DNA from: DASVEG01 sp035540495
Lineage (GTDB): Bacteria; Actinomycetota; Acidimicrobiia; Acidimicrobiales; CADCTF01
Assembly (NCBI GenBank): GCA_035540495.1
Contig: DATLGL010000035.1
Coordinates: forward strand, 62,001-126,000
Reading direction: 5' to 3'
Length of the DNA: 64,000 nucleotides
Shown: piece by piece, positions 16,489 to 25,410 of the stretch
Numbering within the stretch: position 1 is the first letter of the stretch
Layout of the letters: each line of letters starts with the position of its first letter
Notes under the pieces: generated by a model
Databases searched by the model: none
What the model saw: only the letters and a program-made list of their open reading frames with translations
Told to the model about the DNA's origin: nothing
Translations under genes and position numbers: made by a program

Positions 16489-17499
16489 TCAGGCGACGGC
16501 CTCTTCCCGGCGCCGCCGCCACACGAACCCGAGCGGGAACGCCAGCGCGAGCAACGGCGCGACGATGAGCCAGAACGCAAGCCACGCTGCGTTCGGGTCT
16601 CCCGCCGGCGGCAGCGGCCGCGGCCCTCGCGCCAGGACGATCTCCTGGAGGTCGTCCTCGCCGAGAGCACTTCCACCGATCGTGTCTAGCGCGAAATCCG
16701 GGGCGCCCAGACCGGGCAACGAAGGCAGAGCCGGGGGCGCGGGAGTCCCGGTGATACTGACCTTCGGTTCGGGACCCACGACGACGGGCGTCGTGGCGAC
16801 GGATGGCGCCGGTGCAGGCTTCGACGGAGCCCCTACGAACACCGGCGGAAGCTCTTCTTCGGCGCTTAGGTCGACCGGCGGGCCCTCGCCGACGAGGTCC
16901 GTGAGGCTGAGCGTCAGCTTGTAGTCGATCGGCGAGTCGCTGACATAGATGGCGACGAGCACCCAGTAGAAGGGCTTCACCGGGTCGACCACGCCGAGCA
17001 CCGTCGGAGACTGGCTGTTCAGGCCCGACGCCGCGGTGAAGGTCTCAGCGTTGGTCTCGGGGTCGCGATACTTCGGCTCCTCGTAGATCCTCATGATGAG
17101 CTGACGCTGCCCGAGCGAGCCGAAGTTCGGCGCGTTCGTGATCTCCTGACCGCGATCCCACTCGAGGCTGGCGTTCATGAGGTAACCGCCACGTTCCTTG
17201 ACGCCGGCCGGCACGTCGAGGTTCACCTTGTAGAGGTGGCAGTAGACGTCGGCGGTGCCGCCCGTCTTGCAGTTCTCGGGTGTTGGTGCGGCTTCTGCCC
17301 GGCGGGACAGCGCGTACCCCGGGACCGGCAAGAACCGCTCGTTTATCACCGCCTGCTGATCGAGGCCGAGGAACACCTCGGGCTTCGTCTGCGCGTCTGC
17401 AGGCAGCGCCCCGAGGAGCATCACCGCCGCGTACATCGCTACGCCGAGAACCATCCAGCCGCGCGCAGGCCGGCGGGTCGACGCGTGACGCGTCATCAT
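16489..17499 (-). CDS. Secreted protein with C-terminal membrane anchor and sortase-signal-like tail, unknown function
   Basis: The 336-residue protein has a signal peptide ending ALPADAQ (about residue 37), a soluble domain with a Cys pair (NCKTGGTADVYCHLY) and a WDRGQEI motif, a Pro/Ala/Val linker, then LPPAGDPNA, a hydrophobic helix (about 305-326) and WRRRR. That order (LPxxG-like motif, TM, basic tail) mimics a cell-wall sorting signal, although LPPAG is not a classical sortase site. Its ATG overlaps the stop of the solute-binding-protein gene (ATGA), so the two are probably co-translated. I recognise no family for the soluble domain. Confidence 0.65.
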   Translation of the reverse strand: MMTRHASTRRPARGWMVLGVAMYAAVMLLGALPADAQTKPEVFLGLDQQAVINERFLPVPGYALSRRAEAAPTPENCKTGGTADVYCHLYKVNLDVPAGVKERGGYLMNASLEWDRGQEITNAPNFGSLGQRQLIMRIYEEPKYRDPETNAETFTAASGLNSQSPTVLGVVDPVKPFYWVLVAIYVSDSPIDYKLTLSLTDLVGEGPPVDLSAEEELPPVFVGAPSKPAPAPSVATTPVVVGPEPKVSITGTPAPPALPSLPGLGAPDFALDTIGGSALGEDDLQEIVLARGPRPLPPAGDPNAAWLAFWLIVAPLLALAFPLGFVWRRRREEAVA

Positions 17500-19388
17500 C
17501 CCGTGTTGTCCGGGTCGTTGTTGATGTTCTGCGACGTGTCGTACTCGTTGCACTCGTCGACTCCCGGCTTCTTGTCCTCTTGCGGTGCGGTCGTTGGCCA
17601 CTTTCCGAAGATGTGCCGTGACGCATTGTTCACCATCCGCCAGCACCCCGGCTGCTGCTGACTCGAGACCTGCCCCCGCGGGTCGTACCACATCGCTTGG
17701 GCATCCTTCACACACGTGTAGTCGCCCGGCTCGTAGAAGCAGGCCGCAACCCGAGGATCAGGCGACTCCACTGCAGGGATCGCATGGTATCCACGATCGA
17801 TCGAGGTCGGGCCGAGCCGCGGACCGGCGACCTGGATCCCGCTGAACAGCTGGCGAAGGTCGTTGTACTGCTCGCACGCGAAGTTCTGCACGTCGCTGTT
17901 CTGGGCGACGCGGTCGACCGAGCGGTACTGCTGGTAGCAGATCTCCGTCTCGAGGTCCTTGAACTTCGTCCGAGGCGTAACGACCCACGCCCGCTCCCAC
18001 GTCGACTGCTCCTGCACGACCGCATACCCGGCTGCGTCGTTCTGACCGTCGCCCATCAGGAACCACTCGGGCTGATACGGCGCGGGGATCGTTCGGGAGG
18101 CGGCGACGGAGAAGTTCGTCTCGATCCCGCCTGGCCAGATGATGGTCGTGATCCCCTTCTGGGAGAATCGTGCCATCGCCTCGTTCGCGTACGTCGGATC
18201 GGTCACCGGATCGATGGCGAACCCGTTGTTCGGGTACGTCGCCTCGTCGGCGAAGGTGATGCCGCACCTGTCCTTGAGGAGCCTGACGACCTCGGCTTTG
18301 GCCGCCTGCAGGTTCGGGTAGTTCGCGTCGCTGGTGTAGATCAGCCCGTACTTGCGTGGCTGGTTCGCGAGCGCGCCTCCCGCGCCACCAGCCGGCCGAT
18401 TCGCGACCTTCGTGCAGATGTAGTCGGCGTACAGCTTCGACTGCTGCTCGAGCGACGGCGGATAGCCCCAGATGAGCTTCGGGAACTGCTGGAAGAAGGC
18501 CTGCGGGCGCCCTTGCACAGAGCCGAAGTTGAGGACGCCCCGCTGTGCCATGTAACGCAGGTAGGCGTCGGGGCTCCCGCCGTAACTCGCGAACGACACC
18601 GTCGCGAACGGCTTCACCAGGGAGAAGGCCTGAGCCGCATCCGCCTGCCGCTGCTGCTGCGACCACGGGCTGCCGGACGAGTAGTAGATGTAACCGTGCG
18701 CGCGGCGGCCGTAGAGCTGGTAGCGGTCGTTGAAGTACTGGAACCACGACCGAAGCGTGATGACGTCACCGGTTTCGTTCGCCTGCGGCGGCGCATCGAG
18801 GTCGATGAGGGTGTTCGAAGCGAAGTTGTCGGTGCCTCGCGCCGTCGGCGTCGAGATGATGCCGCCTTCTGCGTAGATCAGGATCTTGATCTCTTTGTCG
18901 GTGACACCCTGATAGGTGGCACCACCGTTGTCGCCCTCGAAGAACGCGACGCACGGGGGCGACGTGATGTCCTCCGTCTGACGAAGACCTTGCGACGTCT
19001 GCGCGCACCTCTTGGTTGCCTGGGTCTTGCCCTGGCCGCCCAGCGGTGCAGCGGGAGGAGGCGGAGGCGGAGGCAGGTCGGGGAGTTGCGCCTCGTCGCC
19101 GCCGAGCGCTCCGCCGCCCTGCACGCTCTCGGACTCACCCAGTGCGAGCGTCGACAAGTTGCCAGGCTGCGGCGGTACGTCGTCATCCGGCGGGACCGGC
19201 GCGATCTCAACCGTCTGCGTGGGGTTGGACTGCGGCAACGTGAGCGCGCTGGGAAGCACAGCGAGCGCGAGACCGATGGCGACGACGAGGAAGAGCAGCG
19301 GCGGGTACCGGCGCGCGGCGTCGCTTCGTGAATCTGCATCGAGTGCGGCGGGGGTCGGGGCGACAGCAGTAGCCATGCCAGGGGACAT
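17496..19388 (-). CDS. Membrane-tethered periplasmic-binding-fold protein (branched-chain amino acid type)
   Basis: A 630-residue protein whose large extracytoplasmic part resembles type I periplasmic-binding proteins of the Leu/Ile/Val family (VTDKEIKILIYAEGG, LRSWFQYFNDRYQLYGRR, YGLIYTSDANYPNLQAAKAE, GITTIIWPGG). It has no lipobox: a TM helix (about 29-50) and an acidic, Pro-rich linker containing seven consecutive Pro hold it at the membrane. Several Cys residues suggest disulfides outside the cell. It is divergent from the operon encoding LivHM- and LivFG-like subunits and is the likely ligand-binding partner, which is inference. ATG 19388; an in-frame ATG four codons on is possible. Confidence 0.75.
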   Translation of the reverse strand: MSPGMATAVAPTPAALDADSRSDAARRYPPLLFLVVAIGLALAVLPSALTLPQSNPTQTVEIAPVPPDDDVPPQPGNLSTLALGESESVQGGGALGGDEAQLPDLPPPPPPPAAPLGGQGKTQATKRCAQTSQGLRQTEDITSPPCVAFFEGDNGGATYQGVTDKEIKILIYAEGGIISTPTARGTDNFASNTLIDLDAPPQANETGDVITLRSWFQYFNDRYQLYGRRAHGYIYYSSGSPWSQQQRQADAAQAFSLVKPFATVSFASYGGSPDAYLRYMAQRGVLNFGSVQGRPQAFFQQFPKLIWGYPPSLEQQSKLYADYICTKVANRPAGGAGGALANQPRKYGLIYTSDANYPNLQAAKAEVVRLLKDRCGITFADEATYPNNGFAIDPVTDPTYANEAMARFSQKGITTIIWPGGIETNFSVAASRTIPAPYQPEWFLMGDGQNDAAGYAVVQEQSTWERAWVVTPRTKFKDLETEICYQQYRSVDRVAQNSDVQNFACEQYNDLRQLFSGIQVAGPRLGPTSIDRGYHAIPAVESPDPRVAACFYEPGDYTCVKDAQAMWYDPRGQVSSQQQPGCWRMVNNASRHIFGKWPTTAPQEDKKPGVDECNEYDTSQNINNDPDNTG

Positions 19389-19561
19389 GTTCGCCGCCCG
19401 GGGCGCCAGGTCCTTCCTCGCGAACGCGACCGCTCCGACACCACGACGTGGAGGTCCTGAGCAGGACGTCGCTGTCGCATGTCGAATTCAGCCTTGAAGC
19501 GCCGCGGAGCTTGGCCCGCCGTGCCACACCCTCACGATCACCCCCCGGAGGTACGCCGACG
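19389..19561. other. Divergent control region of the envelope transport cluster
   Basis: A 173-bp gap between the solute-binding-protein gene and the moxR-led operon. It must hold both promoters, but no convincing TANNNT pair is visible. A small inverted repeat GTCCT-GAGC-AGGAC lies at 19454-19467, and GGAGG lies 10 nt before the moxR ATG. Confidence 0.4.
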
Positions 19562-20596
19562 ATGGCCGCCACGACCCGCCCGCAGACCACTACCCGACGC
19601 TCGTCTCGAAGAAGCGCGGGAATGGATGCCGCCACGTTCAAGGAGAACTTCGACTCGTTCGTGGCGAACATCGAGACGGTGATCAAGGGCAAGAGCGACA
19701 TCGTCCGCCTCGCCGCCGTAGCCATCATGTGCGAGGGCCACGTGCTCTTCGAAGACCTTCCCGGCACGGGTAAGTCGATGCTCGCCCGAGCGCTGGCGCA
19801 GTCGATGAACGCGACAACGCAGCGCATCCAGTGCACGCCCGACATGCTGCCCGGCGACATCACCGGGTCCTCGATCTTCGATCAGCGGAACGGCGAGTTC
19901 GAGTTCCGGCCTGGGCCGGTCTTCACCAACATCCTTCTCGCCGACGAGATCAACCGGGCGACGCCGAAGACGCAGTCGGCGCTCCTCGAGGCGATGGCCG
20001 AGCGGCGGGTCTCCGCTGACGGTCGCACCTACGACCTCCCTCGTCCGTTCTTCGTGATCGCGACGCAGAACCCGGTCGAGCAGGCGGGCACCTTCCCGCT
20101 GCCCGAGGCGCAGCTCGACCGCTTCCTCTTCCGCCTGTCGATGGGGTACCTCGCTCGGGAGCACGAACTCGAGGTGATGTTCGACAACTCCGTCACAATG
20201 CCGATCGACGAGCTCACGGGCGTCATCGATCCCGTAGTGGTACAGGACATGATCCGGTACGCAGGCACCGTGAAGGTCGCGCCGGAGGTCGGTCTCTACA
20301 TCGTCGACCTCGTTCACGCCACTCGGAACGATGCCGCCGTCGCCGTCGGCGGGTCGCCTCGCGCATCGATCGCCCTGCTGAAGGCCGCGCGTGCCCTCGC
20401 TGCGAGCGACGGGCGCGAAGACGTCTACCCGGACGATGTGCGCACCGTGCTCGTTCCGGTGCTGAACCACCGGTTGATCCTGCAGCCTGAAGCCATGCTG
20501 CGCGGCGAGACCGCCGAGGGAGTGCTGGAACGGATCGCGGCAACCGTCAAGACCCCGATGGTGACGGCGCAGGGTTCCGAGGGCTTCGCCGGCTGA
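19562..20596 (+). CDS. MoxR-family AAA+ ATPase
   Basis: MoxR ATPases act as chaperones that activate or insert metal centres in partner proteins, typically encoded with DUF58 and transglutaminase-like genes, as here. The 344-residue protein has a Ser/Arg/Thr-rich lead, Walker A LPGTGKS (66-72), Walker B LLADEI (125-130), the AAA_3 signature NRATPKTQSALLEAMAE and sensor 1 FVIATQNPVEQ, then the C-terminal lid with SPRASIALLKAARA. ATG 19562 is supported by GGAGG 10 nt upstream. It heads a ten-gene operon; the DUF58 gene begins 1 nt after its stop. Confidence 0.92.
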   Translation: MAATTRPQTTTRRSSRRSAGMDAATFKENFDSFVANIETVIKGKSDIVRLAAVAIMCEGHVLFEDLPGTGKSMLARALAQSMNATTQRIQCTPDMLPGDITGSSIFDQRNGEFEFRPGPVFTNILLADEINRATPKTQSALLEAMAERRVSADGRTYDLPRPFFVIATQNPVEQAGTFPLPEAQLDRFLFRLSMGYLAREHELEVMFDNSVTMPIDELTGVIDPVVVQDMIRYAGTVKVAPEVGLYIVDLVHATRNDAAVAVGGSPRASIALLKAARALAASDGREDVYPDDVRTVLVPVLNHRLILQPEAMLRGETAEGVLERIAATVKTPMVTAQGSEGFAG

Positions 20597-20597
20597 G

Positions 20598-21935
20598 ATG
20601 ACGGCGACCGTCGACATCGACCGGCGCACGCCCGGCCAGACCACGAGCGCGGCCCGCCGCGCCCAGGCGAGGTTCGACCGTGTCCGAGACGCGTTGGGGC
20701 CCCGCGCTGTTCGGCGGCGCCTCGACGAGTGGCAGCGCAAGTTCGGCGTGACCGCGCTCGGCGCGACCGCGCTGCTCGCCGCCGTGTCGTTGTGGATCGT
20801 CGCTCGTGTGATCGCGGGCACTGCGATGTACCTGTTCGCGTACGGGGCGCTCCTGATCTTCGCGATGAGCGTCGCGATCGCTCCACGCAACCTGAAGTTG
20901 AAGGGCGAGCGCGAGGGCCTCTTCCCGCGGGGCCGAGAGGGCGACCGGTTCGACGTGACCCTCACGATGGAGGCGCGGCGACGTGTCACGACCTTCATGC
21001 TCGAGGAGCGAGTCCCGGAGCGACTCGGCCGCACGGTGAAGGTGCCGGTGACGAAGCTGTCGAAGGGCGAGATCGTCGAGCACCGATATGGACTGCGATG
21101 CACGCGCCGCGGCGTGTATCGCGTCGGTCCGCTCGTGGCCGTCGCGCAAGACCCACTGGGGCTGTTCAAGCGTGAGACGGTCGTCGCCGAGCCCTTCGAG
21201 CTGTTGGTGCATCCGCGCATCGAGGTGGTGTCCGACCGCGCCTTGACCCGTGCCCACGAGGACCCGCCGATCCGTCCGCCGGTGAGCCGGCCGTGGCCGT
21301 CCGGTATGGAGTTCTATGGGATGCGCGAGTACGTGCCTGGCGACGACGTCCGCCGCATCGTGTGGCGCGCTTCTGCGCGTACCGGGAAGACGATGGTCTG
21401 GGACGCGGAGCAGGGCATCACCGACCGGATCACGATCATTCTCGACACGGATCGCACGAACCACTCGCGGGAAGCGGAGGATCTGTCGGAGAGCTTCGAA
21501 ACGGGAGTGCGCGTCGCCGCATCGCTCGCTGTTCGGCATCTCCGCGACAACTACGAGGTCCGGCTCGAGGTGAACGGCGGCCCGCTGGTGCGCCCTCAGC
21601 GAGGGACACGCGCACAGACGGAGATCCTCGACTCGCTAGCCCGCGTCGACACCGATCGCGAACCGTTGACGAAGGCGATCCACCGGCTGATCGCCAACCC
21701 ACAGCGTGACGCGCACAACGTGCTGGTCACCCCGCGGCTCGGGGAGCTGGAAGCGGCGCAACTGCGGCTGTTCCTCAACACCGGCGTATCGGTGCTCGTG
21801 ATCGCGCTGCTGTGGGATGACGAAGATACGTTCACCGTCGCGAGGGCGGCCGCCCTCGGCTGCCAGGTCATCGGCATCCACCCGGGCGACGACCTCAAGA
21901 CCGCTCTCTACCAGTCAGGAGCTTCGGTCGGATGA
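20598..21935 (+). CDS. DUF58-domain protein (MoxR partner)
   Basis: A 445-residue membrane-associated protein: a cytoplasmic N-terminus, two adjacent hydrophobic helices (about 50-95), an immunoglobulin-like beta region (RYGLRCTRRGVYRVGPL) and the DUF58 signature GMEFYGMREYVPGDDVRRIVWRASART, which in this family precedes a degenerate von Willebrand A-like fold (ITIILDTDRT). DUF58 proteins accompany MoxR ATPases and are presumed substrates or adaptors. The next gene starts at an ATGA overlap, so MoxR, DUF58 and the transglutaminase-like protein are likely made together. Confidence 0.9.
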   Translation: MTATVDIDRRTPGQTTSAARRAQARFDRVRDALGPRAVRRRLDEWQRKFGVTALGATALLAAVSLWIVARVIAGTAMYLFAYGALLIFAMSVAIAPRNLKLKGEREGLFPRGREGDRFDVTLTMEARRRVTTFMLEERVPERLGRTVKVPVTKLSKGEIVEHRYGLRCTRRGVYRVGPLVAVAQDPLGLFKRETVVAEPFELLVHPRIEVVSDRALTRAHEDPPIRPPVSRPWPSGMEFYGMREYVPGDDVRRIVWRASARTGKTMVWDAEQGITDRITIILDTDRTNHSREAEDLSESFETGVRVAASLAVRHLRDNYEVRLEVNGGPLVRPQRGTRAQTEILDSLARVDTDREPLTKAIHRLIANPQRDAHNVLVTPRLGELEAAQLRLFLNTGVSVLVIALLWDDEDTFTVARAAALGCQVIGIHPGDDLKTALYQSGASVG

Positions 21936-24226
21936 CGCTTCTCGACATCGAGCGCCAGGCCGGAGAACACCTCGACGAGGAAGCGGGTCGCGTCGAGCAG
22001 GACCTCGACGAAGCCGCGGCAGGCATCGACGATGGTGACCTCGAGGAGGCGGAACCCGAACGCTCGCCGATTCGCTTGGCGATCGCGGTCGCGTTCCCGA
22101 CGATCGCGGCAGCGATCATGGTCGGCGGCATCTTCTCGGGGCCGGCAGCTCGGGTGTACGCCGCAGTCGCAGGAATTCTCGGCGTCGGCCTCGCGGTGGT
22201 CGCCTCCCGCGTCAAGAGCACCGCCGGCACCTACATCACCATCGTCCTGGGGCTGTTCACGATCGCGTTCGCGATGGTCGTCCCTAGCGGCGTCGACACG
22301 GTCACTCGGTTCGGGAAGCTCGCGATGGACGCTGCCTCGTCTCGCGACGTGCTCCGCCCGCCGGTTCCGCTGAACCCGGGATGGCAGTTCATCATCGGCG
22401 CGATCCTGGGGTTCCTCGGTTTCTCGGCGGCATGGGTCGCGATCGTGTTGAAGAAGGCCCCGCTCGGGCTGATCATCCCGCTGCCGGTGACCGCCATCGC
22501 CGGCATCTCGGTTCCGACCGCCGCACAGATTCCGTCGGGCATCGCGGCGCTCGCTCTGTTCGCGCTTGGGCTGGGAATCGTCTCGACGGCGACGGTGATC
22601 CGCGAGGAAAGCGAGCGACCGCCTCTCTCCTACGAGCTCCGCCGAGCGGGCAAAGGACTCGTCTTCGTTGTCGTCATCACGGTGCTCCTCGCTCTCCTCG
22701 CGCAGGCGAACGTGCTCTTTCCGAAGCCGATCATCGACCCCACGCAGGAGCCTCAGCGCCCGAAGACGGTGCCGCTGTCCGAGGTCCCCGATCGCGTGTT
22801 GTTCACCGTGAAGGCCGACTTCAACACGCAGTGGCGGACCGGGGTTCTCGACGTCTACAAGGACGGCGCCTGGCGTACGCCGCCCTTTGCGTCGACCCGC
22901 TTCGAGGAAATCGGTGAGTCGGGCGTCGTCGCCGACACCGGCCGGGAAGACGCAGTGGCCGCGCAGTTCACCACCGCCGGTCTCACGGGCGCGGTGCTAC
23001 CCGTGCTGCCCGGGACGCAGAAGGTCCAGTACCGCGGTCCGCAGATCAACTTCGACCAGAGGTCGCAGACGCTTCGCGTCGTCAACGGGCAGGTCACCCC
23101 GGGGCTGACGTACGTGACAACCGCTCCGTCGTTCCCGACCCTCGACCAGCTGCGCAACGACAACCGCGCGCTACCCGAGGAGATCGAGGACTTCCTCGAT
23201 GCTCCGCCGGCACCGCCCGGGGCGCAGGACCTGTTGCGGCAGGCCTTCGCTGCCGGTCCGGATCGTTGGACCCAGTTCGCGTTCCTTCGCGACTGGATCT
23301 ACGACAACGTGACCGTCACCGGACTCGGCGTCCCCGTCGACCTGCCGGTCGAACGCGTAGACGAGATCATCGAGCAGAAGAAGGCGACGCCGTACGAGAT
23401 GGTCGCCACGCTCGCGCTGCTGTCGCGGTGGGCAGACGTGCCGAGCCGCATCGGGTTCGGCTACGACCGGTGCGAAGTCGTGGGCGAGCAGCAGGAGTGC
23501 CGTCCGAAGAACGGCGCCACCTTCGTCGAGGTGTACTTCCCGAGCTACCAGTGGCTCCCGATCGTCCGGAACCCCGCCAGAGCGCAGCCGACGGTCGGCA
23601 CAAAGCCCAACGAGCAGCGACAGGACGCCGACGTCGCACCGAGCAACGAGTTGGCGATCAAGCTCTTCGTCCCCATTGCGACCGACCCGCCGAGCGTTCT
23701 CGTGCAGCAGATCCTCGTCGGCCTTCTCGTGGCGGCAGTGATCCTCCTTCTGGCGGCGATCGCCTACGTGCTCTGGCCGCTGGTCAGGAAGTCGAGGCTG
23801 CGAAGTGCCCGTCGCCAGGCTGCGCTGGCGCTCGGCGGTCGGGCGCGAATCGCCCTCGCCTATACGGAGTGGCGGGACGTCGCTACCGACTTCGGGTACC
23901 GCCACCCGGGCGACACGCCGCTCATGTTCCTCGATCGCTTCGCCGACGACGACGAGCACACGGAGCTCGCGTGGCTGGTGACGCGTACGCTGTGGGGCGA
24001 CCTGCAGCACGACATCGCGCCCGACAGCGCGCTCGCAGCGGAGGAGCTGTCACGGTCGTTGCGTCGCCGGCTGGCTGCCGCACATCCTGGCACCGTCCGC
24101 AGCCTCGCCGCCGTGTCGCGACTCTCGGTGCGCCACCCGTACTCACCGGAGCTTGACCAGCTCCTGCTACCGACCCGTCCCACTCGCGAGGAGAAGCGAC
24201 ATGCAGCCGTTCCTGCGCCGGTCTAA
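21932..24226 (+). CDS. TgpA-like membrane protein with degenerate transglutaminase core
   Basis: The 764-residue protein has an acidic N-terminal segment, a multi-helix membrane domain (about 47-260), an extracytoplasmic region with a transglutaminase-like core (about 430-550), a further TM helix (592-616) and a cytoplasmic helical tail. The core aligns with TgpA/DUF3488 proteins through LALLSRWADVPSRIGFGY and FVEVYFPSYQWLP, but the catalytic triad looks lost: the Cys position is Pro487 (ATPYEM), the His position Ala529 and the Asp position Val545. It is therefore probably a non-catalytic scaffold. It overlaps the DUF58 gene by 4 nt and the following lipoprotein gene by 26 nt. Confidence 0.82.
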   Translation: MTLLDIERQAGEHLDEEAGRVEQDLDEAAAGIDDGDLEEAEPERSPIRLAIAVAFPTIAAAIMVGGIFSGPAARVYAAVAGILGVGLAVVASRVKSTAGTYITIVLGLFTIAFAMVVPSGVDTVTRFGKLAMDAASSRDVLRPPVPLNPGWQFIIGAILGFLGFSAAWVAIVLKKAPLGLIIPLPVTAIAGISVPTAAQIPSGIAALALFALGLGIVSTATVIREESERPPLSYELRRAGKGLVFVVVITVLLALLAQANVLFPKPIIDPTQEPQRPKTVPLSEVPDRVLFTVKADFNTQWRTGVLDVYKDGAWRTPPFASTRFEEIGESGVVADTGREDAVAAQFTTAGLTGAVLPVLPGTQKVQYRGPQINFDQRSQTLRVVNGQVTPGLTYVTTAPSFPTLDQLRNDNRALPEEIEDFLDAPPAPPGAQDLLRQAFAAGPDRWTQFAFLRDWIYDNVTVTGLGVPVDLPVERVDEIIEQKKATPYEMVATLALLSRWADVPSRIGFGYDRCEVVGEQQECRPKNGATFVEVYFPSYQWLPIVRNPARAQPTVGTKPNEQRQDADVAPSNELAIKLFVPIATDPPSVLVQQILVGLLVAAVILLLAAIAYVLWPLVRKSRLRSARRQAALALGGRARIALAYTEWRDVATDFGYRHPGDTPLMFLDRFADDDEHTELAWLVTRTLWGDLQHDIAPDSALAAEELSRSLRRRLAAAHPGTVRSLAAVSRLSVRHPYSPELDQLLLPTRPTREEKRHAAVPAPV

Positions 24227-25394
24227 CCGGCAGATCGCAGCGGTCGCCCTGGCCGCGTTGGTGTTCGCCGCCGGGTGCGTCAGGCAGGATCCGCCGGGGA
24301 TGGAGGTCGTCGCACTCGACGCCCAGATCGTGTTCGGCGTCGAGGAGGCCCCGGCAACTGCGGAGCCGGTGGGGTTCATTCCGCCGCCCGTTGAACAGCT
24401 CCCGGTGGAGCGGCTCGAGCAGCTGCCCGAGGCGCCGCCGCTGCCACGGCCGGCGCCCTTCACGCTGCCACCCGCGCCGAAGGCCCCCAAGTACCTCTGC
24501 CCCACAGCCGGCCTCGGCGAGTTCCCCGAGAGCGCGCCGGTCGATGTCGACCGCCAACCCACCGTCGGCACGTACAAGTGGCGTCCCGGCCCCGCGACGG
24601 TGCTGGGTCGAGACCACTTCGAGGTCGCACCATCCGACTTCTTCGATCGCGTGGTGTTCAACGTCTCGTCGGTCACCGAGTCGACGAACCCGCAATCGGC
24701 GACACAGGAGGGCGGCAAACCCATCCGCACCTTCACGTACCAGATGGCGACGTACTCCGGCGAGACCGTGGTGCTCGACACGTTCCGCGTCGTGTCCGGT
24801 GGCATCACCGAGGATGTAGCGGCGATCAACATCGGCCCGACCTTCTACGCCGGTCAGCCTGATCGCGGCGTCTCGCTCGTCTCGCGCCAGGTCATCACCG
24901 GGGGGCGGGTCGTAGCCGCGTTCAACCCGGCGACGCCCGTGCTCCTGCTGCCGTTGCCGGCGATCGGCGGCTCCACGTTCCAGTCCGTCTCCGTCGATCC
25001 CGTGTACGGCACGACGTACATGCTCTACGGCGAGGTGAAGGAGCGGGCGCGTGTCGACGCGTGCGGCAAGGAGGTGGAGGGGTGGCGCGTCGTCGCGCAG
25101 ACGGCGCTTCGCGATCCTCGTGACGGTCTCACCGCACCGCCACGCACGACGACCATGACCTACTTCATCGCGACCGGAATGGGCGGCATGCTCACCTACG
25201 AAACGCGGTCGAAGTTGGATCTCCCGCGATTCCCCGTGAACGGCACGCCGCTCGACGCCGCCATCCCACCGAACCCCGAACTCCCGGAGACGGCGACCAA
25301 CGCAGAGGCGTACCAGTTCAGCCTCGCGACGCGCGAACCGGGCCCGATCACGAGGCCCGCGCCGCGGCCTCAAGGCCCCCTTTCCGGCGACTGA
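24201..25394 (+). CDS. Large lipoprotein of unknown function
   Basis: A 397-residue protein with a type II signal peptide (basic start MQPFLRRSNRQ, hydrophobic core, lipobox AAGC with C26), a Pro-rich segment (about 60-100) and a beta-rich domain containing VTGTYK-like strands, FDRVVFNVSSVTES and a Cys pair far apart. No known family is recognised. GAGGAG 8 nt upstream supports the ATG at 24201, which lies inside the 3' end of the preceding gene (26-nt overlap). As part of the moxR operon it is likely an outer-face component of the transport assembly. Confidence 0.7.
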   Translation: MQPFLRRSNRQIAAVALAALVFAAGCVRQDPPGMEVVALDAQIVFGVEEAPATAEPVGFIPPPVEQLPVERLEQLPEAPPLPRPAPFTLPPAPKAPKYLCPTAGLGEFPESAPVDVDRQPTVGTYKWRPGPATVLGRDHFEVAPSDFFDRVVFNVSSVTESTNPQSATQEGGKPIRTFTYQMATYSGETVVLDTFRVVSGGITEDVAAINIGPTFYAGQPDRGVSLVSRQVITGGRVVAAFNPATPVLLLPLPAIGGSTFQSVSVDPVYGTTYMLYGEVKERARVDACGKEVEGWRVVAQTALRDPRDGLTAPPRTTTMTYFIATGMGGMLTYETRSKLDLPRFPVNGTPLDAAIPPNPELPETATNAEAYQFSLATREPGPITRPAPRPQGPLSGD

Positions 25395-25410
25395 CGCAAC
25401 ACCCGACACG

